Shown here piece after piece: positions 7,931-17,230 of a DNA stretch of 41,489 nt. The notes beneath the pieces were generated by a model. That model was given only the letters and a program-made list of their open reading frames with translations, did not search any database and was not told where the DNA came from. Source of the stretch: Cryobacterium tagatosivorans (GTDB lineage: Bacteria > Actinomycetota > Actinomycetes > Actinomycetales > Microbacteriaceae); contig NZ_SOEZ01000041.1 of the NCBI RefSeq assembly GCF_004402215.1, forward strand, positions 1 to 41,489. The letters run 5' to 3'. Numbering within the stretch: the first letter of the stretch is position 1; each line of letters starts with the position of its first letter. The translations under genes were made by a program, and so were the position numbers.

Positions 7931-8050
7931 GAAACCACGAGGAAAAAATGGGGGGCTGTGCCGCGACGTCGCCAGGCACACTTCAACGGTAACGAGAGAT
8001 CCTGCGCGGCGTGGCCGTCTTCGACACACGCCGTCACAGGACCTGCGAAC

Positions 8051-9862
<1,812 letters not shown>

Positions 9863-9907
9863 AAGTGGTCCAAGCTTACCGGCCGCGCCTGAGAGCCCGC
9901 CCTCTCT

Positions 9908-9972
9908 CCCGCGAAACCGCAGTTGTGCGCGCTAAAACCCCCGAATGACGCGCACAACTGCGGTTTCGCGGG
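9908..9972. repeat. 24-bp-arm palindrome with 17-nt loop (family B)
   Basis: Arms 9908-9931 and 9949-9972 are perfectly complementary over 24 bp. The 17-nt loop ends CCGAATGA. A second copy with the same arms and a 17-nt loop is at 24837-24903. It sits between ispE and the ABC-F gene, which run in the same direction. Confidence 0.9.
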
Positions 9973-9986
9973 GAGTTGGGCGGGGG

Positions 9987-10922
9987 TTAGTCGTGGACGA
10001 GGCGGGCGCCGTGCACCGGGCCGGTGGCTCGCACGACGTTCAGCCGGGAGGCGCTCAGCGCCACCTGGAGCTCGAGCGCGCTGTCGGAATCCGCGACGAG
10101 GAAGGCCACCGTGGGTCCGGAGCCGGAGATGATCCCGGCGAGGGCGCCGTTCGCCTCGCCGAGCTCGAGGACCTTGCCGAGGCCCGGCGCGAGGTGCAGC
10201 GCGGGAGCCTGCAGGTCGTTGTGCAGCGACTCGGCGAGCATCCGCGGGTCGCCGGCCCGCAGCGCCTGCAGCACGTTCGGGTCGACGGTGGGCTGGTGCT
10301 CGGCGGGAAAGATGTCCTGCGCGTGGCGGTCGCGGTGGCGGTCCAGTTCGCTGTAGACGCCGGGCGTCGACATCCCGAATTCGGCGAGGGCGAGCACCCA
10401 CTGGAAGTGCCCCTTGGCCAGGGCGGGGCTGAGCTGGTCGCCACGGCCGGTGCCGATGGCGGTGCCGCCGGTGAACGCGAACGGGACGTCGGCGCCGAGC
10501 CTGGCGGCGAGGGCGAGCAGCTCTTCCTTCGTCGCCTCCGTGCCCCACAGGGCGTCGCAGGCGAGGAGGGTCGCCGCGGCATCCGCCGAACCGCCGCCCA
10601 TGCCGCCGGCGATCGGGACGTGCTTCTCGATCTCGAGGTGCACTCCGCCGCGGAAGCCGGTCTTGCGGGCGAGCAGCCGTGCGGCCTTGATCGCGAGGTT
10701 GGAGCCGTCGGTGGCCAGGCCGGAGGTGTCGATCGGGCCGGTGAACTCGACCGAGAAGTCGTCGGCCGGATAGGCACGCACGTCCTCGTAGAGCGAGACC
10801 GACTGGTAGGCGGTGGCGACGTCGTGGTAGCCGTCTTCCATGACCTTGCCGACCTTGAGGAAGACATTGATCTTGCCCGGCGCTCTCGCGTGCACGACCT
10901 GGGATGCCCCCGCGATGCTCAT
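9987..10922 (-). CDS. ispE: 4-diphosphocytidyl-2-C-methyl-D-erythritol kinase
   Basis: A 311-residue GHMP-family kinase that phosphorylates CDP-methylerythritol with ATP in the non-mevalonate isoprenoid pathway. It shows the N-terminal [11 protein letters not shown] (14-24; the catalytic Lys is in this stretch), the glycine-rich ATP loop [15 protein letters not shown] (103-117), the catalytic Asp region [20 protein letters not shown], and the C-terminal [11 protein letters not shown]. The neighbour order rsmA-ispE-ABC-F is typical for actinobacteria. ATG 10922 follows TAGGTT by 6 nt, so ispE appears to have its own leaderless promoter lying in the end of the upstream gene; AGGAG is present but only 1 nt from the ATG. 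Confidence 0.95.
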   Translation of the reverse strand: MSIAGASQVVHARAPGKINVFLKVGKVMEDGYHDVATAYQSVSLYEDVRAYPADDFSVEFTGPIDTSGLATDGSNLAIKAARLLARKTGFRGGVHLEIEKHVPIAGGMGGGSADAAATLLACDALWGTEATKEELLALAARLGADVPFAFTGGTAIGTGRGDQLSPALAKGHFQWVLALAEFGMSTPGVYSELDRHRDRHAQDIFPAEHQPTVDPNVLQALRAGDPRMLAESLHNDLQAPALHLAPGLGKVLELGEANGALAGIISGSGPTVAFLVADSDSALELQVALSASRLNVVRATGPVHGARLVHD

Positions 10923-10928
10923 GCTCCT

Positions 10929-10934
10929 AACCTA
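10929..10934 (-). promoter_or_regulatory. -10 box, leaderless start of ispE
   Basis: TAGGTT on the minus strand, 6 nt before ATG 10922. It overlaps the last codons of the upstream gene (stop at 10932), so ispE can be transcribed independently. Confidence 0.5.
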
Positions 10935-11510
10935 GTCCAGCCCGCGCGCGGCTCCGGACGAGGCGGCGGCCAGCCCCCGCTGCATCGCCGCCTTCGCCGG
11001 GGCGACGGCCGCGGCATCCGCGAGTCGCTGGTGGGCCAGGGACACGGATGTCCGGCCCGCGTTGGCGGGGTTGGCCGTGGCCAGCAGGGAACCGTTGGCA
11101 GGGAGCTTGCACCGGGCGGTCAGGTAGCGCGCGGTGCGGCTCTCGCTCGCCGGTCGGCCGAGGCTCGCGCTCACCGCCCCGATGACGACGTCGAGGGCGG
11201 CCTCCTGCTCGAGCGGGAACGTCTTCGACGCGCTCACCTCGAAGGTGCCGTCGGCGCGCTGCCCCGGAAGCCTCCGGCCGCGCGCCTGTTCGAAGCCGAC
11301 GGTGACCGCCTGGCGCCACCAGCCGGGAACGCCCTGCTCGTCGTGCAGCCAGCGGGCGATCTGCGGATGCGTCCACTCGGCTGCCCCGGCCGCGTCGAGC
11401 AGTTCGAACCAGTGCGCCCCGGGCTTGCCGGTCGCTGCCGTCATCGCCGCGTCGCTCCTCCCGGCGGCCGCGATGCGGTCGGGACTGTCGCTGTTGGGGC
11501 TGTCGGACAT
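10932..11510 (-). CDS. DUF4287/AHSA1-like protein of unknown function
   Basis: A 192-residue cytoplasmic protein. Residues about 25-85 resemble the N-terminal module found in actinobacterial DUF4287/AHSA1-type proteins (TGKPGAHWFELLDAAG, WTHPQIARWLHDEQGVPGWW, TVGFEQARG), followed by a beta-rich part with KTFPLEQEAALDVVIGA and TARYLTARCKLPANGSLLA that looks like a diverged SRPBCC fold. No catalytic residues are recognisable. It is inserted between rsmA (10 nt upstream) and ispE (9 nt downstream), but it has its own apparent leaderless promoter, so co-function is not implied. Family resemblance is from memory of conserved sequence, not a search. Confidence 0.75.
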   Translation of the reverse strand: MSDSPNSDSPDRIAAAGRSDAAMTAATGKPGAHWFELLDAAGAAEWTHPQIARWLHDEQGVPGWWRQAVTVGFEQARGRRLPGQRADGTFEVSASKTFPLEQEAALDVVIGAVSASLGRPASESRTARYLTARCKLPANGSLLATANPANAGRTSVSLAHQRLADAAAVAPAKAAMQRGLAAASSGAARGLD

Positions 11511-11516
11511 GGCCCC

Positions 11517-11522
11517 AGACTA
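11517..11522 (-). promoter_or_regulatory. -10 box, leaderless start of the DUF4287-like gene
   Basis: TAGTCT on the minus strand, 6 nt before ATG 11510. Its first three bases are also the stop codon of rsmA. Confidence 0.5.
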
Positions 11523-12614
11523 GGACGTCGCGCGGGCGATCGCGAGGAAGTCGTGCACGGTGAGCTGCTCGCCGCGCTCGGTGGGGTCGATGCCGGCCTC
11601 GGTGATCAGTCTGGAGGCGGTCGTCGAGTCGCCGAGCACGACGGAGAGGGACTGGCGCAGCATCTTCCGGCGCTGCTGGAACGCCGCGTCGACGAGGGCG
11701 AAGGTGGCCAGGCGCAGTTCCTCGGACTCCAGCGGTTCGGCCCGGCGGTCGAAGGCGACGAGGATCGAGTCGACGTTCGGGACGGGCCAGAACACCTGCC
11801 GGCTCACCTTGCCGGCGGTTCGGAACGCGCCGTACCAGGCCGCCTTCACGCTCGGGCTGCCGTACACCTTGGAGCCGGGCGGCGCGGCGAGGCGCTCGCC
11901 GACCTCGGCCTGCACCATGACCAGGCCCGCGCGCAGCGACGGGAAGTGCTCGAGCAGGTGCAGCAGCACCGGCACCGACACGTTGTAGGGCAGGTTCGCG
12001 ACGAGCCGGGTGGGGTCGCCGGGAATGTCCATGATGCGCATGGCGTCGCCCAGGATGACCGTGAGCGGCGCGCCCGGCTGCATGAGTTCGACCGTGATCG
12101 GAAGCTGCTCGGCCAGGCGGGCGTCGATCTCGACGGCGACCACGCGGGCGCCGGTTTCGAGGAGGCCCAGGGTGAGCGAACCGAGCCCCGGGCCGACCTC
12201 GACGACCGTGTCCTCGGCCGTGATGCCGGCGACCTTCACGATCCGGCGAACGGTGTTGCCGTCAATGACGAAGTTCTGGCCGAGCTTCTTGGTCGGGTTC
12301 ACGCCGAGCATCTCGGCGAGGTCGCGGATCTCGGACGGGCCGAGCAGGGTCCGGGCCGGCGTGCCCGCGGGCACTGACGTCGTTGGCTCCGTCGGTTCAG
12401 CCGACCGGGGCGACTCCGGCGACTCCGCCGACTCGGGCGACTCGGCCGACTCGTGCGGCTCCTCGGGCGATTCCTCGGGCTCGGGGGCGACGTGACGTCC
12501 GCGGCCGCCCTCTCGCCCCGGTTCCGGAGGGGTCTCCGGCTCGGCGCCGGCCGGCAGGCCGTGCCGCGTGCCGTGCGCCGGCTCGTGTGCGAGCTCGGCC
12601 TCGGGCCCGGTCAT
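11520..12614 (-). CDS. rsmA: 16S rRNA dimethyladenosine (A1518/A1519) transferase with long acidic N-terminal extension
   Basis: RsmA/KsgA dimethylates two adjacent adenosines in helix 45 of 16S rRNA. The core is clear from about residue 85: [36 protein letters not shown], then SAM motif [26 protein letters not shown], and motif [17 protein letters not shown]. The 364-residue total is about 80 longer than usual because residues 1-80 form a Pro/Glu/Ser-rich, apparently disordered tail with tandem SAESPE and related words. ATG 12614 overlaps the tatD stop (ATGA), which supports the long form; the alternative is GTG 12374 (V81), which has no visible ribosome site but gives the normal family length. 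Confidence 0.93.
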   Translation of the reverse strand: MTGPEAELAHEPAHGTRHGLPAGAEPETPPEPGREGGRGRHVAPEPEESPEEPHESAESPESAESPESPRSAEPTEPTTSVPAGTPARTLLGPSEIRDLAEMLGVNPTKKLGQNFVIDGNTVRRIVKVAGITAEDTVVEVGPGLGSLTLGLLETGARVVAVEIDARLAEQLPITVELMQPGAPLTVILGDAMRIMDIPGDPTRLVANLPYNVSVPVLLHLLEHFPSLRAGLVMVQAEVGERLAAPPGSKVYGSPSVKAAWYGAFRTAGKVSRQVFWPVPNVDSILVAFDRRAEPLESEELRLATFALVDAAFQQRRKMLRQSLSVVLGDSTTASRLITEAGIDPTERGEQLTVHDFLAIARATS

Positions 12615-13567
12615 GCCAGTCCGCCCTGCGGGGCGGCGTCGCTGTGCGGGAGGTCGTGCGGCGCGGTCACCGGTTCGGCATCCCAGCGCCCGTAGACCAG
12701 TTCCGTGTTGGAGGAGATTTGCGCGGCGAGCAGGGAGAGATCCGTTTCGAGGTGTGCGGCCATCGCGCGCAGCGTGTACGGCAGCAGGTAGGGGGCGTTC
12801 GGGCGGCCGCGGTTGGGTTCGGGGGTAAGGAAGGGGGCATCCGTCTCGGCCAGGAGGAGCCGCCGGGGAGCGACCGTGAGCGCCTCGCGCAGGTCGACCG
12901 CGCTTTTGAAGGTGACCGTCCCGGAGAAGGACATGTACCAGCCGTTCTCGGTGCAGATGCGTGCCAGTTCGGCGTCGCCGGAGAAGCAGTGGAACACGGT
13001 GCGTTCGGGCGCGCCGACCCGTAGCAGGGTAGCGATGACCTCCGCGTGGGCGTCCCGGTCGTGGATCTGCAGCGCCAGGGTGTTCTGCTTCGCGATCTCG
13101 ATGTGGGCTTCGAACGAGCGGTACTGGGCCGCGCGGCCCTCGGGGCCGGTGCGGAAGAAGTCCAGCCCGGTCTCGCCGACCGCGACCACGCGCGGGCGGG
13201 AGGCCAGGTCGGCGATCTCCGCGAACGCGTCGTCGAGCGTGCCGGCCGCATCGTAGGCCGGCGTCTCGTTGGGGTGGATGGCGACGGCCGCGAGCATGCG
13301 CGGCTCGTGCAGCGCCGTCTCGGCCGACCAGCGCGAGGTTTCCAGGTCCCCGCCGACCTGCACGACCCCGCGCACGCCCACGCTCGACGCGCGGTCGAGG
13401 TGTTCCCGGAAGTCCAGCGCGTTGTCGCCGTCGGCGATTTCGAGGTGCGTGTGGTTGTCGTAGACGCCCACGACGAGCGGCTCCGGCAGGGGCGGGTAGC
13501 TCAGGTCGCGCCCCCCGGTCTGCTCACGCCGGCGAACATGCGCGGCGGGGGAACCGTCGCTAGCCAA
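12611..13567 (-). CDS. tatD: TatD-family metal-dependent DNase
   Basis: A 318-residue amidohydrolase-fold nuclease; family members are Mg-dependent 3'-5' exonucleases linked to DNA repair and turnover. The metal site is visible as YDNHTHLEI near residue 38, then [29 protein letters not shown] and [10 protein letters not shown]. No ATG or GTG lies in frame between the metG stop and the conserved [11 protein letters not shown] block, whereas TTG 13567 has GAGG 6 nt upstream and overlaps the end of metG by 8 nt, so TTG is the chosen start. An internal GTG near residue 34 would remove conserved sequence. It overlaps rsmA downstream by ATGA, giving a coupled metG-tatD-rsmA unit. Confidence 0.9.
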   Translation of the reverse strand: MASDGSPAAHVRRREQTGGRDLSYPPLPEPLVVGVYDNHTHLEIADGDNALDFREHLDRASSVGVRGVVQVGGDLETSRWSAETALHEPRMLAAVAIHPNETPAYDAAGTLDDAFAEIADLASRPRVVAVGETGLDFFRTGPEGRAAQYRSFEAHIEIAKQNTLALQIHDRDAHAEVIATLLRVGAPERTVFHCFSGDAELARICTENGWYMSFSGTVTFKSAVDLREALTVAPRRLLLAETDAPFLTPEPNRGRPNAPYLLPYTLRAMAAHLETDLSLLAAQISSNTELVYGRWDAEPVTAPHDLPHSDAAPQGGLA

Positions 13568-15122
13568 CCGTGGCCTCGATGCGCGGGAACAGGGCCTCGA
13601 GCGGGGACACATGGGTGCCGCCGGTCCATTCCCAGGCCTGGTCGATGCGCTGGTCGGCGACGTCGCCGACACCACCGAGGGCGGTCCAGAGCCGGGCGGT
13701 GGCCCGCGGCACGACCGGCGAGAGCAGCACGGCCAGCGTGCCGAGGCCGCGGACGGCGGTGAAGAGCACGGCGTCGAGCCGGTCCCGTTGGGCGGGGTCC
13801 TTGGCCAGGGCCCAGGGTTCCTGGCTGGTGATGTAGCCGTTGAGCTCGTCGACGAGCTCCCAGACCGCGGCGATGGCCTCATGGATGGCGAGCCGGTCGA
13901 CGGCGCCCATCGCGGCGGCCGTCGCCCGGCGCTCGGTGCCGCGGATCAGTTCGTCGGCCTGGCTGAACTCGCCGGCGGTGGGGATCTCCCCGTCGCAGTA
14001 GCGAACGACCATGGCGATCACCCGGGACGCGAGGTTGCCGAATCCGTTGGCCAGCTCCGACTGGTACCGGGCGGAGAGGTCCTCCCAGGAGAAGGAGCCG
14101 TCCTGCCCGAAGCTGATGGCGCGCATGAAGTAGTAGCGGAATGCGTCCGAACCGAAGGTTTCGGTGATCTGGCTCGGCGCGATGCCGGTCAGCTTCGACT
14201 TGCTCATCTTCTCGCCGCCGACGAGCAGCCAGCCGTGACCGAAGACCTGCGTGGGCACCGGGAGCCCGGCGGCCAGCAGCATGGCCGGCCAGATCACGGC
14301 GTGGAAGCGGAGGATGTCCTTGCCCACGACGTGCGTGGCGGGCCAGCGGCGGGCGAATTCCTCGTCGTCCTGGCCGTAGCCGACGGCGGTGATGTAGTTG
14401 AGGAGCGCGTCGAACCAGACGTAGACGACGTGGCTCTCGTCCCACGGCACCTTGATGCCCCAGTCGAAGCTGGAGCGGGAGATCGACAGGTCGGAGAGGC
14501 CCTGCTTGACGAAGGAGATGACCTCGTTGCGCGCGGACTCGGGCTGCACGAAGTTCGGGTTGCTCTCGTACAGGTCGAGCAGCTGCTGGGTGAAGGTGCT
14601 CATCCGGAAGAAGTAGTTCTTCTCGTGCAGCAGTTCGACCGGCTTCGAGTGGATGGCGCAGACCGGCTGCCCCTCGAATTCGCCGGTGCCGTCGACCAGG
14701 TCGCTCGGCTGCTTGTACTCCTCGCAGCCGACGCAGTAGTAGCCCTCGTACTCGCCGGTGTAGATGTGGCCGGCGTCGAAGAGGTGCTGCAGGAACTTCT
14801 GCGCATTCACCTCGTGGCGCACGTCCGTGGTGCGGATGAAGTCGTCGTTCTGGATATCGACGGTCTTCAGCAGCGGCTTCCAGGCGGTCTCGACGAGACG
14901 GTCGGCCCAGGCCTTGGGGGTGACGCCGTTCGCGGTGGCCGTGCGCAGGATCTTCTGCCCGTGCTCGTCGGTGCCGGTGAGCAGCCATGCGTCATCGCCG
15001 GACTGGCGGTGCCAGCGGGCGAGCACATCGGCGGCCACTTCCGTGTACGCGTGTCCGATGTGTGGGACATCATTCACGTAGAAAATGGGCGTGGTGATGT
15101 AAAAGGAAGAGCCGTCGGACAT
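13560..15122 (-). CDS. metG: Methionyl-tRNA synthetase
   Basis: A 520-residue class I synthetase that charges initiator and elongator tRNA-Met. HIGH motif at 21-24 (PHIGHAY) and KMSKS at 305-309 are intact. The zinc/connective domain carries C130-x-x-C133 and C155-x-x-H158. The C-terminal helical anticodon domain follows, and there is no C-terminal tRNA-binding (EMAP-like) dimer domain, as is usual for the short actinobacterial form. ATG 15122 follows TAAGAT by 6 nt without a Shine-Dalgarno site, which indicates a leaderless start. It is the first gene of metG-tatD-rsmA. Confidence 0.97.
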   Translation of the reverse strand: MSDGSSFYITTPIFYVNDVPHIGHAYTEVAADVLARWHRQSGDDAWLLTGTDEHGQKILRTATANGVTPKAWADRLVETAWKPLLKTVDIQNDDFIRTTDVRHEVNAQKFLQHLFDAGHIYTGEYEGYYCVGCEEYKQPSDLVDGTGEFEGQPVCAIHSKPVELLHEKNYFFRMSTFTQQLLDLYESNPNFVQPESARNEVISFVKQGLSDLSISRSSFDWGIKVPWDESHVVYVWFDALLNYITAVGYGQDDEEFARRWPATHVVGKDILRFHAVIWPAMLLAAGLPVPTQVFGHGWLLVGGEKMSKSKLTGIAPSQITETFGSDAFRYYFMRAISFGQDGSFSWEDLSARYQSELANGFGNLASRVIAMVVRYCDGEIPTAGEFSQADELIRGTERRATAAAMGAVDRLAIHEAIAAVWELVDELNGYITSQEPWALAKDPAQRDRLDAVLFTAVRGLGTLAVLLSPVVPRATARLWTALGGVGDVADQRIDQAWEWTGGTHVSPLEALFPRIEATVG

Positions 15123-15128
15123 GCTGAC

Positions 15129-15134
15129 ATCTTA
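15129..15134 (-). promoter_or_regulatory. -10 box, leaderless start of metG operon
   Basis: TAAGAT on the minus strand, 6 nt before ATG 15122, within the 40-nt gap after the reductase gene. Confidence 0.55.
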
Positions 15135-15162
15135 TGTCGAGCGGAGCCCGCCCCTTCGCGTG

Positions 15163-16281
15163 TTACCCGGCGAGGTCCCGATCACCGTCCCGATCCGCGT
15201 CCCGATCCCGGTCCGTGGCAGCGGCCGGACCGGGGTGGTGGTGCGGATGCCCGAACACCGGGGGGAGCACCTCGTGGGCCGGCGGCGCCGGTTCCCGGTC
15301 GGGCCGGTCCCTGGTGGCCTCGCTCTCCCGCACGTCGATGCCGTGCACCTTCTGGTGCGGGTAGTCCACCGGGTCCAGGCTCAGCACGATCTTGCCGTGG
15401 GCGTGCCCGGCCTCGAGTTCCCGGTACGCGTCCTCGACCTCATCGAAGGGGTAGATCGCGGCCACCGGGACGACGATCTGCCGGTCCGCGACCATGTTGG
15501 CGATTTTCGCCAGCACGACCATGTCGCTCTCGTCGGCCGAGGGGGCGTTGGCGATCGCGTCGTCGCCGAGGTGGTCGAGTTCCGCGTCGACGCCGTCCGG
15601 TGCGATCCGGGCCACGGCCTCGGCCAGGCCCGGGCCGTACTGCACCGGGATGACGCCCAGCTGGCGCAGGTGGTCGAAGCTCTCCGGGCTGGCCGTGCCG
15701 ATCACCCTCGCGCCGCGGAGCTTTGCCAGTTGGGCGGCGATCCCGCCCACTCCCCCGGCCGCGGCGTGCACGAGCACGGTCCGGCCGGGCTGCGGGTTCG
15801 CCTCCTGCACGGCGTTCCAGGCGGTGACCGCCGCGGTATAGAGGCTGCCGGCAACCTCCCAGGAGAGCCGCTCCGGTTTGCGGATGATGTCCGTGACGGG
15901 AACCCGGACGAACGTGGCCTGGGCCCCGCGAACCGTGTGCCCGAGCACGGCGTCGCCGACCTGCCAGTCGTGGCCGTGCTTCGGTCGGTCGTGGCCGGTG
16001 TCGGGGCGAGGGACGCGCGCGATCAGGCCGGCGAAGTCGCTGCCCTGCCCCGCAGGGAAGCGAGCTGGCCACTTCGTCTGCAAGCGGCCTTCCCGAATGC
16101 TGGTCTCCACGGGATTCAGCCCCGCAGCTACAACCCCGACCACCACTTCGCCGGCACCCGGCACGGGGACATCGGTCGTGACAACGTCCAGGACCTCCGG
16201 TCCGCCGTACCGGGAAAACCTCACGGATCGAACCCCGCCATCACCTTGTGGAACCCCGCCATCACCTTGTGCGTGCGCCAT
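15163..16281 (-). CDS. NADPH-dependent quinone-reductase-like MDR oxidoreductase with charged C-terminal tail
   Basis: A 372-residue medium-chain dehydrogenase/reductase. The N-terminal GroES-like domain begins VRFSRYGGPEVLDVV and has GLNPVETSIREG; the Rossmann domain has VLVHAAAGGVGGIAAQLAKL. It lacks zinc-ligand cysteines, so it belongs to the quinone oxidoreductase (NADPH, zinc-free) branch; the substrate is unknown. The domain normally ends near GKIVLSLDP, but here about 65 more residues follow, ending in HHH and Asp-Arg repeats coded by repeats of about 12 bp (15178-15222). ATG 16281 has GAGG 5 nt upstream; an in-frame GTG at 16290 is possible. The first residues come from a 21-bp tandem duplication. 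It lies 29 nt after rsmI, in the same direction. Confidence 0.88.
   Translation of the reverse strand: MAHAQGDGGVPQGDGGVRSVRFSRYGGPEVLDVVTTDVPVPGAGEVVVGVVAAGLNPVETSIREGRLQTKWPARFPAGQGSDFAGLIARVPRPDTGHDRPKHGHDWQVGDAVLGHTVRGAQATFVRVPVTDIIRKPERLSWEVAGSLYTAAVTAWNAVQEANPQPGRTVLVHAAAGGVGGIAAQLAKLRGARVIGTASPESFDHLRQLGVIPVQYGPGLAEAVARIAPDGVDAELDHLGDDAIANAPSADESDMVVLAKIANMVADRQIVVPVAAIYPFDEVEDAYRELEAGHAHGKIVLSLDPVDYPHQKVHGIDVRESEATRDRPDREPAPPAHEVLPPVFGHPHHHPGPAAATDRDRDADRDGDRDLAG
16231..16271. repeat. 21-bp tandem duplication in the reductase N-terminus
   Basis: A 20-bp word is repeated at 16231-16250 and 16252-16271 (period 21). It is in frame and encodes two copies of QGDGGV near the start of the reductase, ahead of the conserved domain. 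Confidence 0.85.
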
Positions 16282-16310
16282 GGCCCTCACCCCATTAGCT
16301 CTTTCTTACG

Positions 16311-17174
16311 TTAACCGTTCGGGAGGGTCGGGTATTCCGCGTTGCGGGAGCGTGCCGGGCCCTTTCGGGTGAGCGCCGCCTCGTACAGGTCGCGCTTGCC
16401 CAGGCCGGATGCCGCGGACACGTCGGCGGCGGCATCCTTGAGCCGGGCGCCCGCCGCGACCAGGGCGTGGACCTCGGCCACGCCGGTCTCCAGGTCGAGG
16501 ACCCGGGCCTCGGCGCCCGCGACCACGACGCAGATTTCGCCCTTGACGCCCACGGCCGCCCACTCGGCGAGCTCGGCGGCGGTGCCCCGCTTGACCTCTT
16601 CGAAGAACTTGGTGAGCTCGCGGCAGACGACGACGCGGCGGTCGGCGCCGAGCGTGGCCGCGAGGTCGGTCAGCGACGCCGCCAGCCGCTTCGCCGACTC
16701 AAAGAACACCATGGTGCGCCGCTCGGCGGCGAGGTCGCGCAGTGCCCCCACGCGTTCGCCGTGCTTGCGCGGCAGGAACCCCTCGAAGGTGAACCGGTCC
16801 GTCGGCAGACCGGAGACGGCCAGGGCGGTGAGCACCGCGGAGGGACCGGGCAGGGCCGTGACGGTGACGCCGGCGGCCACCGCGGCATCCACCAGGTGGA
16901 AGCCGGGGTCGGACACGGTGGGCATCCCCGCGTCGCTAAGCACCAGGATGTCGGTCTCGCGGGCGAGTTCGACGAGCTCGGCCGCCTTGCCGCGCTCGTT
17001 GTGGTCGTGCAGGCTGATCAGCTTCGGCCGGTTCTCGATGCCGAGCGCCTTGAGCAGGTGCACGGTGACCCTGGTGTCTTCCGACGCGATGACGGTTGCC
17101 GCGCCCAGGGCCTCGACCAGGCGCGTCGTCACATCCCCCAGGTTTCCGATGGGTGTGGCAGCGAGGATGATCAT
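16311..17174 (-). CDS. rsmI: 16S rRNA (cytidine-1402-2'-O)-methyltransferase
   Basis: A 287-residue SAM-dependent methyltransferase of the tetrapyrrole-methylase fold. RsmI methylates the 2'-OH of C1402 in the decoding centre. The start MIILAATPIGNLGDVTTRLVEAL is diagnostic, followed by SEDTRVTVHLL, the VSDAGMPTVSDPGFHLV loop and LPGPSAVLTALAVSGLPTD. Length is normal. It is divergent from pmt, the standard actinobacterial arrangement. The ATG at 17174 is preceded at 6 nt by GAGACT, a weak match to the TANNNT box, so a leaderless start is possible but less certain than for its neighbours. Confidence 0.96.
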   Translation of the reverse strand: MIILAATPIGNLGDVTTRLVEALGAATVIASEDTRVTVHLLKALGIENRPKLISLHDHNERGKAAELVELARETDILVLSDAGMPTVSDPGFHLVDAAVAAGVTVTALPGPSAVLTALAVSGLPTDRFTFEGFLPRKHGERVGALRDLAAERRTMVFFESAKRLAASLTDLAATLGADRRVVVCRELTKFFEEVKRGTAAELAEWAAVGVKGEICVVVAGAEARVLDLETGVAEVHALVAAGARLKDAAADVSAASGLGKRDLYEAALTRKGPARSRNAEYPTLPNG

Positions 17175-17218
17175 GCTCCCAGTCTCGCAGCCGCCGCGGC
17201 TTCGTGCGGCCCAATCAC

Positions 17219-17224
17219 TACGAT
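17219..17224 (+). promoter_or_regulatory. -10 box, leaderless start of pmt
   Basis: TACGAT is followed by 6 nt and the GTG at 17231. This spacing decides for GTG 17231 over the in-frame GTG at 17204, which would precede the promoter. Confidence 0.55.
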
Positions 17225-17230
17225 GGTCAG

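Noticed and set aside
7880..8050. SAM or other methionine riboswitch upstream of metQ
   Set aside because: Only a simple hairpin beside the ribosome site is visible; none of the known SAM-riboswitch core motifs could be recognised by eye. A covariance-model search would decide.
17204..17230. Upstream GTG start of pmt
   Set aside because: It precedes the TACGAT box that is correctly spaced from GTG 17231; the added nine residues are not conserved-looking.
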